NCBI GenBank assembly: GCA_026126065.1
Contig: JAHCJY010000006.1
Coordinates: 186,001-250,000 of the forward strand
Length of the DNA stretch: 64,000 nt
Direction: 5' to 3'
DNA from: Bauldia sp.
GTDB lineage: Bacteria > Pseudomonadota > Alphaproteobacteria > Rhizobiales > Kaistiaceae
Made by a program: the position numbers and the translations under genes. Each line of letters starts with the position of its first letter. Positions within the stretch are counted from its first letter, which is position 1. The notes under the pieces were generated by a model. That model was given only the letters and a program-made list of their open reading frames with translations, was not told where the DNA came from and made no database searches. Of the stretch, positions 1 to 9,506 are shown one piece after another.

Positions 1-493
1 GCCGCGCGCCATCCGGCAGCGCCCAGTGGATGAAGGTGCGCAGCGGCCCGCCGGATTCCCACGGCGGCGTCCTACCGCGCGTGGCGACGAGCTGGACGCC
101 GACCCGCAGCCCGGGCGAGTACACCTGCCACATCGGCGCGGCCGGCAGGTACCAGGACCTGAGTCCGGCGGCCGCCATGGCCGCGTTGAACTGTGGCCGG
201 TGGTATTCCTCCGCCATGTGCAGCGGGGGCGCCCAGCCGATCGACGCCGCATCGACGAGGAACAGGGTGGCGGTATCCCGCGCGACGTTTCCTGGAGTCG
301 ATGCGATGTTGGCGGCCGCCATGTCGGCATAGGCCGGGTCCGTGAAGTAGCCTTCGATCGGCAGGCCGAAGGGACTGAACCAGCGCCGGTGGAGTCCGGC
401 CCGCGGCAGTGCCGCCGCGGCCTCGAGCAGCCCCCTCGCATAGGCCGCCACGTCCTCGATCGCCGGAGGCCGCGGCGCCGCCGCGCTACGCAC
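1..493 (-). CDS. Partial hypothetical protein downstream of PqqD-family gene
   Basis: This is a minus-strand frame, open for 164 codons up to the window edge. It begins at a GTG whose first eight bases overlap the end of the PqqD-family gene (GTGCGTAG), a typical translationally coupled junction. The visible part is the N-terminal half only. It is rich in Ala, Pro and aromatic residues and has no signal peptide; no catalytic motif is visible. In other bacteria the gene after this type of PqqD protein is often an HPr-kinase-like or asparagine-synthase-like protein, so an HPr-kinase-like product is possible. That is inference from context, because any P-loop would lie beyond the edge. The coding assignment rests on the open frame, the coupling and the lack of a better frame. 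Confidence 0.5.
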   Translation of the reverse strand, partial: MRSAAAPRPPAIEDVAAYARGLLEAAAALPRAGLHRRWFSPFGLPIEGYFTDPAYADMAAANIASTPGNVARDTATLFLVDAASIGWAPPLHMAEEYHRPQFNAAMAAAGLRSWYLPAAPMWQVYSPGLRVGVQLVATRGRTPPWESGGPLRTFIHWALPDGAR

Positions 494-938
494 CCGGGAC
501 GTCTTCCTTCTTGACCGGCCATCCAATGTTCTCGTCCACGTCGTGGATGGGGTCCGCGAGGATCAGGTCGGCCATGTCGTCGTAAGATTCGAGCACGGGC
601 AGGGCCTCGGTCCCGGCAAAGACGACCTTCGGCGCAGGGTTCGCGACAGGGACGGTGCGGGGACGCAGCAGCCCCTCCGCGACCAGCCCCGCGACGATCG
701 ATTCGACCGCCTCTGTCAGGGCGGCCGGACCTGCGGCCGCGGCGAGCTCCATCAAGGAGGCGGGTGTGCATCCCTCGGCCAGGTCGCGCCAGAGCCCGGC
801 GCTGATTCCGGGAAGGGAGAAGTACCTGCCATTGGCAAGGTTCAGGACAACGATCTCGCCGCCGAAATCTTCCGCCACGATGTCCGGGCCGGCGGCCTCG
901 AGCTGCACTTCGCGAAGAGAATTGTCGAGGGGTGCCAC
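486..938 (-). CDS. PqqD family protein
   Basis: A 150-residue protein whose residues about 20-95 form a PqqD-like small winged-helix domain. It has the characteristic Gly-Arg-Tyr-Phe-Ser-Leu turn followed by a Leu-rich helical half. PqqD domains act as peptide chaperones that present a precursor peptide to a modifying enzyme, but many genomic PqqD proteins sit beside sulfotransferase or kinase-like genes with no known peptide. The C-terminal extension (residues about 105-150) ends in an acidic stretch containing DPIHDVDENIGWP, which I recall as conserved in this subgroup. No radical SAM gene or short precursor peptide is visible in the window. It is coupled to the truncated gene downstream and diverges from the MFS gene. 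Confidence 0.75.
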   Translation of the reverse strand: MAPLDNSLREVQLEAAGPDIVAEDFGGEIVVLNLANGRYFSLPGISAGLWRDLAEGCTPASLMELAAAAGPAALTEAVESIVAGLVAEGLLRPRTVPVANPAPKVVFAGTEALPVLESYDDMADLILADPIHDVDENIGWPVKKEDVPGA

Positions 939-1110
939 TGCGTCATCTAACCTTCGTATGTCTTGCCGCTACCTGCTTTAGCCGAGCATCAACGGACTTG
1001 CCAGCCGCGACCACCGACGGCTCACTGCCCTTCGGGCCCGATTCCCGCTAGGATCGTCGGCGCGGCCGAAGCAACCTTCCGGCCGTCCGAGGCGAACCAC
1101 TCCTTTCACG

Positions 1111-2265
1111 ATGGCCTTCCTGCGATTCCACACGCGGCTGGGCGAAGTCGGGCGCGCCCGGACCGCGATCAACCTGGCCTTCTTCAACCTGGGCGTGGGG
1201 GCGGGCCTCTGGGCCGTCTTCATTCCGGTGGTACGCGCGCGGGTCGAGATCAGCGAAGGCGTCCTCGGGCTCGCGCTGCTTTGCATCGCCCTCGGCCTGA
1301 TCGTTGCGATGCCGGCCACGGGGTGGGCGATCGCCCGCTACGGCGCCCGCAACATCTCAGCGTTCGCGGCGGCCGCGCTGCCCGTTGCATGCGCGCTGCC
1401 GATCCTGTCGCCCTCGATCCTGACGCTCTTTCTCGCGTGCCTCGCCTATGGCGCGGTTTCGGGCGTCCTCGACGTGTCGATGAACAACGAGGCAGCACGG
1501 GTGGAATCGACGACGGGGAGGGCTCTGATGTCGTCCTTTCACGGCCTCTTCAGCGTCGGCGGACTCGCTGGCGCGGGCATCGGGGCTCTGCTCGTCGGGC
1601 TGGGCGATCCGGCCTCGGCGATCGCCTGTGCCGTCGTGCTCGCGCTGTTCGCCCTTGCCGCGCTGCTCGTCCGGTCCTGGTACCTGCCGGTGGGCGACCG
1701 ACCCGCCGCGCGGGTGAAGTTCAGGTTGCCGTCGCGGGCGCTCCTCCTGATCGGCATCCTCGCCTTCCTTGCCTTCGGGCTGGAGGGCGCGGTGGCCGAC
1801 TGGAGCGCGTTGTTCCTCGAAGGCCACAAGGGAGCAAGCCACGCACTTGCCGCGACCGGCTACGCCGCCTTCGCCGGGGCAATGGCCGTGATGCGCTTCC
1901 TCGGCGATCGCCTGGTGACGCGGTTCGGGCGGCGGCGGGCGCTGCTCTTCGGCGGTTCGCTCATCGCTGCCGGCTGCGCGCTGGCGCTGCTGTCGCCCTG
2001 GGTGCTCCTTTCGGCCGCCGGTTTCGGACTGATGGGAATAGGCGCCGCCAACGTCGTGCCGGTCCTCATCAGCACCGCAGCGGACTTCCCGGCCGGCAGC
2101 GGCGGAATCTCCGCCGTCGCGACCATCGGCTATGTTGGAAGCCTCGCCTGGCCGCCGGCGATCGGCGGCCTGTCGCAGGTGACCGGATTGCCGATGGCGC
2201 TCTGGCTCATCGCGCTCGCCGGATTGGCAATCGCGCTTGCCTCGGGTGCCGTCCGTAACAGGTGA
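1111..2265 (+). CDS. MFS transporter (YbjJ-like)
   Basis: A 384-residue, strongly hydrophobic protein with about twelve predicted membrane spans, the normal size for the major facilitator superfamily. The segment around residues 125-150 (MNNEAARVE, then SSFHGLFSVGG) matches the YbjJ-like subgroup of putative exporters. A basic loop near residue 270 (RRRALLFGG) fits the MFS inter-domain or loop signature. No substrate can be assigned from sequence. The first ATG of the frame is used; the ribosome-binding site in front of it is weak. The gene stands alone, divergent from the PqqD pair across 172 bases and followed by 186 non-coding bases before the sugar operon. Confidence 0.85.
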   Translation: MAFLRFHTRLGEVGRARTAINLAFFNLGVGAGLWAVFIPVVRARVEISEGVLGLALLCIALGLIVAMPATGWAIARYGARNISAFAAAALPVACALPILSPSILTLFLACLAYGAVSGVLDVSMNNEAARVESTTGRALMSSFHGLFSVGGLAGAGIGALLVGLGDPASAIACAVVLALFALAALLVRSWYLPVGDRPAARVKFRLPSRALLLIGILAFLAFGLEGAVADWSALFLEGHKGASHALAATGYAAFAGAMAVMRFLGDRLVTRFGRRRALLFGGSLIAAGCALALLSPWVLLSAAGFGLMGIGAANVVPVLISTAADFPAGSGGISAVATIGYVGSLAWPPAIGGLSQVTGLPMALWLIALAGLAIALASGAVRNR

Positions 2266-2451
2266 TCCTGCCGCGCAAAGGGCGGCCCGTCATCGCCCCG
2301 TTTCATCTTGCCGCTGCGACAATTTGGCATTTTGGAGCAACTATGGCATCTAGGGCGCCATCACCGGCCGACATTGAGCGATGCCCCGCGCGCATCCGGG
2401 GAGGATGAATGGGGATAGGGGCGGCCGGACAATCACAGGTTGGGAGGTATC

Positions 2452-3828
2452 ATGCGTAGAATTCTGCTGGCGGGGGTCTCCGCCGCGGCCGTCGTCTTCA
2501 CGTCCGTCACACCCGGTTTTGCACAGAACCTGGCATTCCCGATCGGCGAGGGTGCTTTCAGCTGGCAGTCGCTGGCTGATTTCACCGCGAGCCATCAGGG
2601 CCTCCAGGGCCAGGAGTTGACGATCTGGAGTCCCTGGAACAACGAAGGCGACGCGACCCAGTGGGAAAGCGTCTGGCGCTACTTCGAGCAGGCGACCGGT
2701 GTCACCGTTCGCGCCGGCTCGTCGCCGAACTATGAGGAGCAGGCCCGCATCGACATCGCGGCCGGCAGCCCCTCGAACATCCTGATCCTGCCGCAGCCCG
2801 GCCTGCTCGCCGACTTCGCCGCGCAGGGCGCGCTCAGCCCGCTCGGGCCTGACGTCCAGGCCTTCATCGAGCAGAACTACGCGGCCGGCCCGTCCTGGGC
2901 TTCGCTCGGCCAGTTCGCCGGTCCCGACGGGACGGTTGCGCAGTACGCCCTGGCGTACAAGCAGGAGACAAAGTCGTTCGTCTGGTACTCGCCCGACAAC
3001 TTCGCCGAGATGGGCTACGAAGTCCCGACTTCCATGGAAGCTCTCATGGAGCTCGAGGCCCAGATCATCGCCGACGGCGGCACCCCTTGGTGCATCGGCG
3101 TGGAATCGGGCGGCGCGACCGGGTGGGCCGCGACCGACTGGATCGAGGACCTGATGCTCCGGAACTACACCCCGGACGTCTATGACGCCTGGGTGGCGAA
3201 CGAGATCCCGTTCAACGATCCGCGGGTCGTCGACGTGATCAACCAGTTCGGCCGCATCGCCCTCAACAACCAAATGGTCGCCGGCGGCACCGCCGCCATC
3301 GCCGCGACGGCCTTCGGCGACTCGCCGCTCGGCCTCTTCACGGTGCCGCCGCAGTGCTACCTGCACCGCCAGGCCTCGTTCATCGCCTCGTTCTTCCCGG
3401 AGGGCACGGTTGCCGGCGAGGACTATGACTTCTTCTACATGCCGACGTTCGAATCCAAGCCCGAACTCGGCAGTCCCGTTCTCGGCTCCGGCAACCTGGT
3501 CACGATCGCCCTGGACAGCCCGGCCGCCCGTGCGTTCATCGACTTCCTGATGACGCCGATAGCGCACGAGATCTGGATGGCCGCGCCGAACTCGGCGTTC
3601 CTTTCCGCCCTGACCACGGCCAACCTCGACGTCTATTCGAGCCCGGCCCTTCGCCAGCAGGGCGAAATCCTGACCGGAGCGACGACCTTCCGGTTCGACG
3701 CCTCCGATCTCATGCCTGGCCCGATCGGTGCCGGCGCCTTCTGGACCGGCATGATCGACTTCCTCGGCGGGCGTTCCGCGGAGGCCGTCACCGCGCAGAT
3801 CCAGGCGACCTGGGACGCGATCAAGTAG
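2452..3828 (+). CDS. aglE: Alpha-glucoside ABC transporter, substrate-binding protein
   Basis: Periplasmic sugar-binding protein of 458 residues. Residues 1-25 form a Sec signal peptide (basic MRR, hydrophobic core, cleavage near GFA-Q). The mature part is a family 1 solute-binding protein with the AglE-type beginning FPIGEGAFSWQSL and an ITIWSPW-like strand (here LTIWSPW). It should bind alpha-glucosides such as sucrose, maltose or trehalose and deliver them to the two permeases encoded next. The ATG at 2452 is chosen over an in-frame TTG at 2440 because a clear GGGAGG lies just upstream of it. The gene is first in an operon of five and is followed by a strong hairpin. The exact sugar range cannot be read from sequence. 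Confidence 0.9.
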   Translation: MRRILLAGVSAAAVVFTSVTPGFAQNLAFPIGEGAFSWQSLADFTASHQGLQGQELTIWSPWNNEGDATQWESVWRYFEQATGVTVRAGSSPNYEEQARIDIAAGSPSNILILPQPGLLADFAAQGALSPLGPDVQAFIEQNYAAGPSWASLGQFAGPDGTVAQYALAYKQETKSFVWYSPDNFAEMGYEVPTSMEALMELEAQIIADGGTPWCIGVESGGATGWAATDWIEDLMLRNYTPDVYDAWVANEIPFNDPRVVDVINQFGRIALNNQMVAGGTAAIAATAFGDSPLGLFTVPPQCYLHRQASFIASFFPEGTVAGEDYDFFYMPTFESKPELGSPVLGSGNLVTIALDSPAARAFIDFLMTPIAHEIWMAAPNSAFLSALTTANLDVYSSPALRQQGEILTGATTFRFDASDLMPGPIGAGAFWTGMIDFLGGRSAEAVTAQIQATWDAIK

Positions 3829-3840
3829 CTGAATTGCTCA

Positions 3841-3866
3841 GGAGCCCGGCGTTCGCGCCGGGCTCC
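3841..3866 (+). terminator. Intercistronic hairpin after aglE
   Basis: A perfect 11-bp inverted repeat (GGAGCCCGGCG / CGCCGGGCTCC) with a TTCG loop, lying 13 bases after the binding-protein stop codon. Only a short, mixed run (ACTTTGTG) follows, so it is a poor full terminator. Its position between the binding-protein gene and the first permease gene is where mRNA-stabilising or partially terminating hairpins raise binding-protein output over permease in many ABC operons. That role is inference. Confidence 0.7.
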
Positions 3867-3927
3867 ACTTTGTGACTGCCGGGGCGCTGCTCCGGGCTAA
3901 CAGCTGGGCAGCCTTGGGAGGGGAGGC

Positions 3928-5034
3928 ATGCTGGACCAGGCGCTTTATGCCATCCAGATCGTCGCGATCGCGGTTCTTGGTTTCATCGCGTATTATTGGG
4001 GTGCGAACTGGGTTCTCGACCGGTCGCTGGCGACCAATGCGACCATGTCGCACGAGACTATTGCCCGTCGCGACCGTCGGCGGACGCGTATCAGACCGTG
4101 GATCTTCCTCGCGCCGGCCCTTCTCCTGCTGGCGGTCTATCTCGTCTATCCTGTCTTCGAGACGCTTCGGCTGAGCCTCTACGACCGGCTCGGACAGAAC
4201 TTCGTCGGCCTCAGCAATTACCAGTGGGCCTTCGGTAACCCGGCCGACTGGTTCCGGAGCGCGACGGATGCCACCGGCGCCCCGATCATCGACGCGGCGA
4301 CCGGCCTGCCAATCGTCCTCAACCAGGGCGACCCGACATTCTGGCGCTCGACGCTCAACAATGTCGCCTGGCTCATCATCGTCCCGTCATTGGCCACCGC
4401 CTTCGGGCTCGTCATCGCGGTCCTCGCGGACCGGGTCTGGTGGGGCGGCATCGCCAAGACCCTCGTCTTCATGCCGATGGCGATCTCGTTCGTCGGCGCG
4501 GCCGTCATCTGGCGCTTCGTGTACGCCTATCGTGCCGCCGGCACGGACCAGATCGGCCTTCTCAACGCCCTCGTGGTGGCGTTCGGCGGCGAGCCGCAGG
4601 TGTGGCTTGGCATCCCGTGGCTGAATTCGTTGCTGCTGATGATCATCCTGGTCTGGATCCAGACCGGATTCGCAATGGTGATCCTGTCCGCGGCGCTTCG
4701 CGGCATTCCGCAGGAGACGCTGGAGGCTGCGCGGATCGACGGCGCCAACGAGCGCCAGATCTTCTTCGGCATCATGATCCCGCAGATCGCCGGCACGATC
4801 CTCGTCGTGTGGACCACGATCACCATCATCGTCCTCAAGGTCTTCGACATCGTCTACGCGATGACCAACGGTGAGAACGGCACGCAGGTGCTTGCCAATC
4901 TCATGTACCGCTGGACCTTCATCTCGGGCGATTCCGGCCGGGGCTCGGCGATCGCGATCGTCATCATGCTCGCCGTGCTGCCGATCATGATCTGGAACAT
5001 CCGGCGCGCCCGCGCCGCCGAGGGGGCGCTCTGA
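3928..5034 (+). CDS. aglF: Alpha-glucoside ABC transporter permease 1
   Basis: Inner-membrane permease of 368 residues with an extra N-terminal membrane segment (residues about 5-27), then the usual MalF-type spans. The cytoplasmic coupling (EAA) loop is visible near residues 267-287, starting EAARIDGANERQIFFGIMIP, and should contact the ATPase. A polar loop of about 40 residues near 95-135 (containing DATGAPIIDAATGLP) is an AglF-type periplasmic insertion. The ATG at 3928 is preceded by AGGGGAGG. The stop overlaps the next start by one base (TGATG), which indicates translational coupling with the second permease. It works with aglE, aglG and aglK. Confidence 0.9.
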   Translation: MLDQALYAIQIVAIAVLGFIAYYWGANWVLDRSLATNATMSHETIARRDRRRTRIRPWIFLAPALLLLAVYLVYPVFETLRLSLYDRLGQNFVGLSNYQWAFGNPADWFRSATDATGAPIIDAATGLPIVLNQGDPTFWRSTLNNVAWLIIVPSLATAFGLVIAVLADRVWWGGIAKTLVFMPMAISFVGAAVIWRFVYAYRAAGTDQIGLLNALVVAFGGEPQVWLGIPWLNSLLLMIILVWIQTGFAMVILSAALRGIPQETLEAARIDGANERQIFFGIMIPQIAGTILVVWTTITIIVLKVFDIVYAMTNGENGTQVLANLMYRWTFISGDSGRGSAIAIVIMLAVLPIMIWNIRRARAAEGAL

Positions 5035-6251
5035 TGTCCACGCCAACGATGGTCGATACCGATCCGGATGTCAGGCTGTCCTCGCCGGACGAAGTGCTCC
5101 GGCCGGCGCGAACGCGCCGCTTCCGCCCGGGCAGGCTGGTCACGCACCTCATCCTGTTCTTCATGGTGGCGCTCTGGACGCTGCCGACGCTCGGCCTCCT
5201 GATCTCCTCGGTACGCGATCCGGACCAGCTGGCGATTTCGGGCTGGTGGACGTCGCTCGCCACCTCGACGATCTCCGACCAGTCACCTCGCCTGCCCGCT
5301 GCCGACGCCGCCGTGCTCGAGAACGGCATCTACGTCATCCGCGGCAACCTGCTGGGCGACGACGACAACCGCACGATCGCCACTTTCGGGGGCACCGCCA
5401 CCACCTCGGGGGCAAATCCCGCGGGGGCCACGATCGAGCTCCGCGCCGGCGGTATGATTACCGTCGAAGCCAACGGCGACTACGTCTGGACGTCGCCGAC
5501 GCCGTTCGAATACACGACGGCCCCGCGCATCTCCTACGTCGCGTCGATGGCCCCGCGGTTCACCACCGAGAACTACTCGACGGTGCTGAGTGCGAACGGG
5601 ATCGACCGGGCCTTCATCAACTCGGCAACCGTCGCCATCCCGGCAACGATCATCTCGGTAATGGTGGCGGCCTTCGCGGCCTATGCCCTCGCCTGGATGA
5701 AATTCCCCGGACGGACGATCTTCGTCATTGCCGTCGTCGCCCTGCTCGTCGTCCCGTTGCAGATGGCGCTGATACCCGTGCTGCGTCTGCACAATGAGAT
5801 AGCGAGCATCTTCGGGGTTCCGGGAAAAGGATACTTCGCCGTGTGGCTGGCCCACACGGGATTCGGGTTACCCTTGGCCGTCTACCTGTTGCGCAACTAC
5901 ATGGTTGGCCTGCCGCGCGAGATCATGGAATCGGCGCGCATGGATGGCGCGTCGCACTTCCAGACATTCACCACCATGGTCCTGCCGCTCTCGGTGCCGG
6001 CCCTCGCGTCGATCGCGATCTTCCAGTTCCTCTGGATCTGGAACGATCTCCTCGTCGCACTCGTCTTCCTCGGCTCGCAGGACGAATACGTCGTCCTCAC
6101 GGGCAAGCTGGTGGACCTCCTTGGCACCTACGGCGAGGACTGGAACCTGCTTACGGCAGGCGCCTTCATCTCGATCCTGGTGCCGCTGATCGTGTTCTTC
6201 TCCCTGCAACGCTACTTCGTCCGCGGTCTCCTCGCCGGCTCAGTGAAATGA
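5034..6251 (+). CDS. aglG: Alpha-glucoside ABC transporter permease 2
   Basis: Inner-membrane permease of 405 residues, longer than MalG-type permeases (about 280) because of a soluble insertion of roughly 110 residues after the first span (residues about 65-175). This insertion is rich in Gly, Thr and Asn and is also known in AglG proteins. The EAA loop near residues 298-320 reads ESARMDGASHFQTFTTMVLP. The start overlaps the aglF stop by one base, and the stop is seven bases before the ATPase gene. The protein should pair with aglF to form the transmembrane channel for alpha-glucosides. Confidence 0.9.
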   Translation: MSTPTMVDTDPDVRLSSPDEVLRPARTRRFRPGRLVTHLILFFMVALWTLPTLGLLISSVRDPDQLAISGWWTSLATSTISDQSPRLPAADAAVLENGIYVIRGNLLGDDDNRTIATFGGTATTSGANPAGATIELRAGGMITVEANGDYVWTSPTPFEYTTAPRISYVASMAPRFTTENYSTVLSANGIDRAFINSATVAIPATIISVMVAAFAAYALAWMKFPGRTIFVIAVVALLVVPLQMALIPVLRLHNEIASIFGVPGKGYFAVWLAHTGFGLPLAVYLLRNYMVGLPREIMESARMDGASHFQTFTTMVLPLSVPALASIAIFQFLWIWNDLLVALVFLGSQDEYVVLTGKLVDLLGTYGEDWNLLTAGAFISILVPLIVFFSLQRYFVRGLLAGSVK

Positions 6252-6258
6252 GGTTCCG

Positions 6259-7266
<1,008 letters not shown>

Positions 7267-7333
7267 CCCGCGGGCGCCGCCCACCACCTGAATGCGACGC
7301 CTGTAACCACGGGCGCGACGAGCGAAGGCCGGC

Positions 7334-8641
7334 ATGTTCGGATTGAGGCGGGAAGAGTTCGGCCGCGACTTCGTGTTCGGCGCGGCGACATCGGCGTTCC
7401 AGATCGAAGGCGTTGGCGACGGGCGCGGCCAGTCCATCTGGGACACCTTCAGCGCCACGCCGGGGAACGTGGTCGACGGCACCGACGGCGTGGTCGCCTG
7501 CGACCACTTCAACCGCTGGCCCGAGGACCTCGATCTCGTCCGCGACGCCGGCTTTGCCGCCTACCGTTTTTCGTTCGCCTGGCCGCGCATTCTGCCGGAG
7601 GGCCGGGGCGCGCCGCGCGAGGCCGGGCTCGCCTTCTACGACCGCCTCATCGACGGCATGCTGGAGCGCGGGATCGCGCCATACGCGACCCTCTACCACT
7701 GGGACCTCCCGAGCGCGCTCGAGGATCTCGGCGGTTGGCGCAATCGCGATGTCGCGGGATGGTTCGCCGACTATGCCGACCTCGTCGGCCGCAGGTTCGG
7801 CGACCGGCTCTCGGCGACCGCCACGCTCAACGAGCCGTGGTGCAGCGCCTGGCTCAGCCACGTGATTGGTAAGCATGCGCCGGGCCTCAGGGACTTCCGC
7901 GCGGGCGCCCGCGCCATGCACCACCTCATGCTGGCGCACGGGGCCGGCATCGACGCGCTGCGAGCGGCCGGCGTCGGCAATCTCGGCGTCGTCCTCAATC
8001 TCGAGAAGTGCGAGCCCGCTACGGCAAGCCCGGAAGATGCGGCGGCCGCAAGTCTTTGGGCCGACATCTTCAATCGCTGGTATCTCGGCGCGGTCTACCG
8101 CGGCGCCTACCCGGCCGAACTGACGAGCCGCCTTGCGCCCTTCCTCCCGGACCGCTGGGAGGCCGACCTCGTCGCCATCCGCCGCCCGCTCGACTGGTGC
8201 GGCATCAATTACTACACGCGCGCCGTGATGCGGCACGATCCGGCCGGCGGCATCTTCCCCACCACAAAGGTCGACGGGCCGCTCGAGAAGACCGACATCG
8301 GCTGGGAGATCTACCCGCAGGGGCTCACCGACCTTCTCGTGGACGTCTCACGGAACTACACGGACCTGCCGATCCACATCACCGAGAACGGCATGGCCGA
8401 GGTGCCGGGCGCCGACGACCCGCGCCGCGTCCGCTTCTACGAACAGCACCTCCGGGCGGTGCTCGCGGCGAGGGCTGCGGGCGTCAACGTCGCCGGCTAT
8501 TTCGCCTGGTCGCTCCTCGACAATTTCGAGTGGGCCGAGGGCTACCTCAAGCGCTTCGGCATCGTCGAGGTCGACTTCGCGACCCAGAAGCGCACGCCGC
8601 GATCGAGCTACCGGGCGTTTCAGGAACTGCTGAAGGGCTGA
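7334..8641 (+). CDS. GH1 beta-glucosidase
   Basis: Cytoplasmic glycoside hydrolase family 1 enzyme of 435 residues, the usual full length, with no signal peptide. The N-terminal GAATSAFQIEG motif, the acid/base Glu167 in TLNEPWC and the nucleophile Glu351 in ITENGMAE are all present. So is the C-terminal SLLDNFEWAEGY motif that helps bind glucose. It should hydrolyse beta-linked glucosides after uptake. It is transcribed with the alpha-glucoside transporter, where an alpha-glucosidase is more usual, so the transporter here may also import beta-linked disaccharides. That is inference. Confidence 0.92.
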   Translation: MFGLRREEFGRDFVFGAATSAFQIEGVGDGRGQSIWDTFSATPGNVVDGTDGVVACDHFNRWPEDLDLVRDAGFAAYRFSFAWPRILPEGRGAPREAGLAFYDRLIDGMLERGIAPYATLYHWDLPSALEDLGGWRNRDVAGWFADYADLVGRRFGDRLSATATLNEPWCSAWLSHVIGKHAPGLRDFRAGARAMHHLMLAHGAGIDALRAAGVGNLGVVLNLEKCEPATASPEDAAAASLWADIFNRWYLGAVYRGAYPAELTSRLAPFLPDRWEADLVAIRRPLDWCGINYYTRAVMRHDPAGGIFPTTKVDGPLEKTDIGWEIYPQGLTDLLVDVSRNYTDLPIHITENGMAEVPGADDPRRVRFYEQHLRAVLAARAAGVNVAGYFAWSLLDNFEWAEGYLKRFGIVEVDFATQKRTPRSSYRAFQELLKG

Positions 8642-8756
8642 CTGTCCGGGAATGAACGGCGGTCCTTTCGAGCGTCGTCCTTAGAGATTACATGGGGTCG
8701 TCGTACCGGGGCCTTCCGGAGGTTTCGGACTTCGATTACGGGCATGAAGTTCTCCA

Positions 8757-9506
8757 TCAGGCGGGCGAAGCGCGGCCGCCGACGATGACGTCGCGCGTGA
8801 GATAGGCGGCGAGCGCAAGGCTCGCAGCGCCGATGGCGAGGGCCGCGATCGCTCCTCCCGCCACGCCGAGGTCGAGATCGAGCGCGTCCGCGAAATCTGC
8901 CCCGAAGGGCGGACGGTGGAGGACGATCTCCGCGGCGACGATCGGGATCGCGCAGGGCACCATCAGGAGTGTCGCGGGGATCCAGCCCAGCCGCCGGCGG
9001 AAGACGGCACTCTGCCAGACGATGCCGGCGAGCCAGCCGGTGGCGAGAGCGCAGAGGCCGGCGAGCATCGTGTCGAGGAAGAGCTCCACGCGGTCGCCGA
9101 CACTGGCCAGCTCCACGACGCCCGAGACGGTCGGCTCCCAGCCGAAGATGGACGAGACCAGCGCGTCGAACCCGATGAGGGCGAGGACATAGAGGCCGGT
9201 GATGACCGAGAGCCCTGCGAACATCGGGGCTGCCGCGCGGGAGAATGCCCGGCGCGTCCCGCCATGGGCGACGATCATCGGCAGCAGCGTCGCGACGGCG
9301 ACCACACCGCACGCGACGAGGTAGTAGACGGGCGCGATCGTGAGATTGCGCCACAGGTTCTCGTCGCCGCCCTCGTTGACGAAGCGGAGGCCGATCGTGA
9401 TGCCGGCGACGACGACCGGATAGACCGCCGCGTACCAGATGACGAACCGGAACAGACCGATCGCGACGAAGCGGTTGACGGCGGGCTGGTGGCTGGATTT
9501 CGTCAC
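8757..9506 (-). CDS. ABC transporter membrane protein (YtrC-type position)
   Basis: Hydrophobic protein of 249 residues with about six predicted membrane spans and no recognisable soluble domain. The GTG start at 9506 overlaps the stop of the upstream ATPase gene in GTGA, so the two are translationally coupled. A longer open frame reads through from 10502 but runs across the ATPase gene in another frame and is not used. As the third gene after a YtrA-like regulator and an ATPase, it most likely forms the membrane half of an exporter. No substrate is indicated; such systems in Gram-positive bacteria respond to envelope stress. Confidence 0.75.
   Translation of the reverse strand: MTKSSHQPAVNRFVAIGLFRFVIWYAAVYPVVVAGITIGLRFVNEGGDENLWRNLTIAPVYYLVACGVVAVATLLPMIVAHGGTRRAFSRAAAPMFAGLSVITGLYVLALIGFDALVSSIFGWEPTVSGVVELASVGDRVELFLDTMLAGLCALATGWLAGIVWQSAVFRRRLGWIPATLLMVPCAIPIVAAEIVLHRPPFGADFADALDLDLGVAGGAIAALAIGAASLALAAYLTRDVIVGGRASPA

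Noticed and set aside
963..2258. Long plus-strand frame of 431 codons overlapping the MFS gene
   Set aside because: It is an Arg/Pro-rich out-of-frame shadow of the MFS gene; only the MFS frame has membrane spans and family motifs.
2318..2340. Sigma-54-like TTTGGCATTTTGGAGCA upstream of the sugar operon
   Set aside because: The GG and GC doublets are nine, not ten, bases apart, which is not tolerated by sigma-54; the rest of the match is weak.
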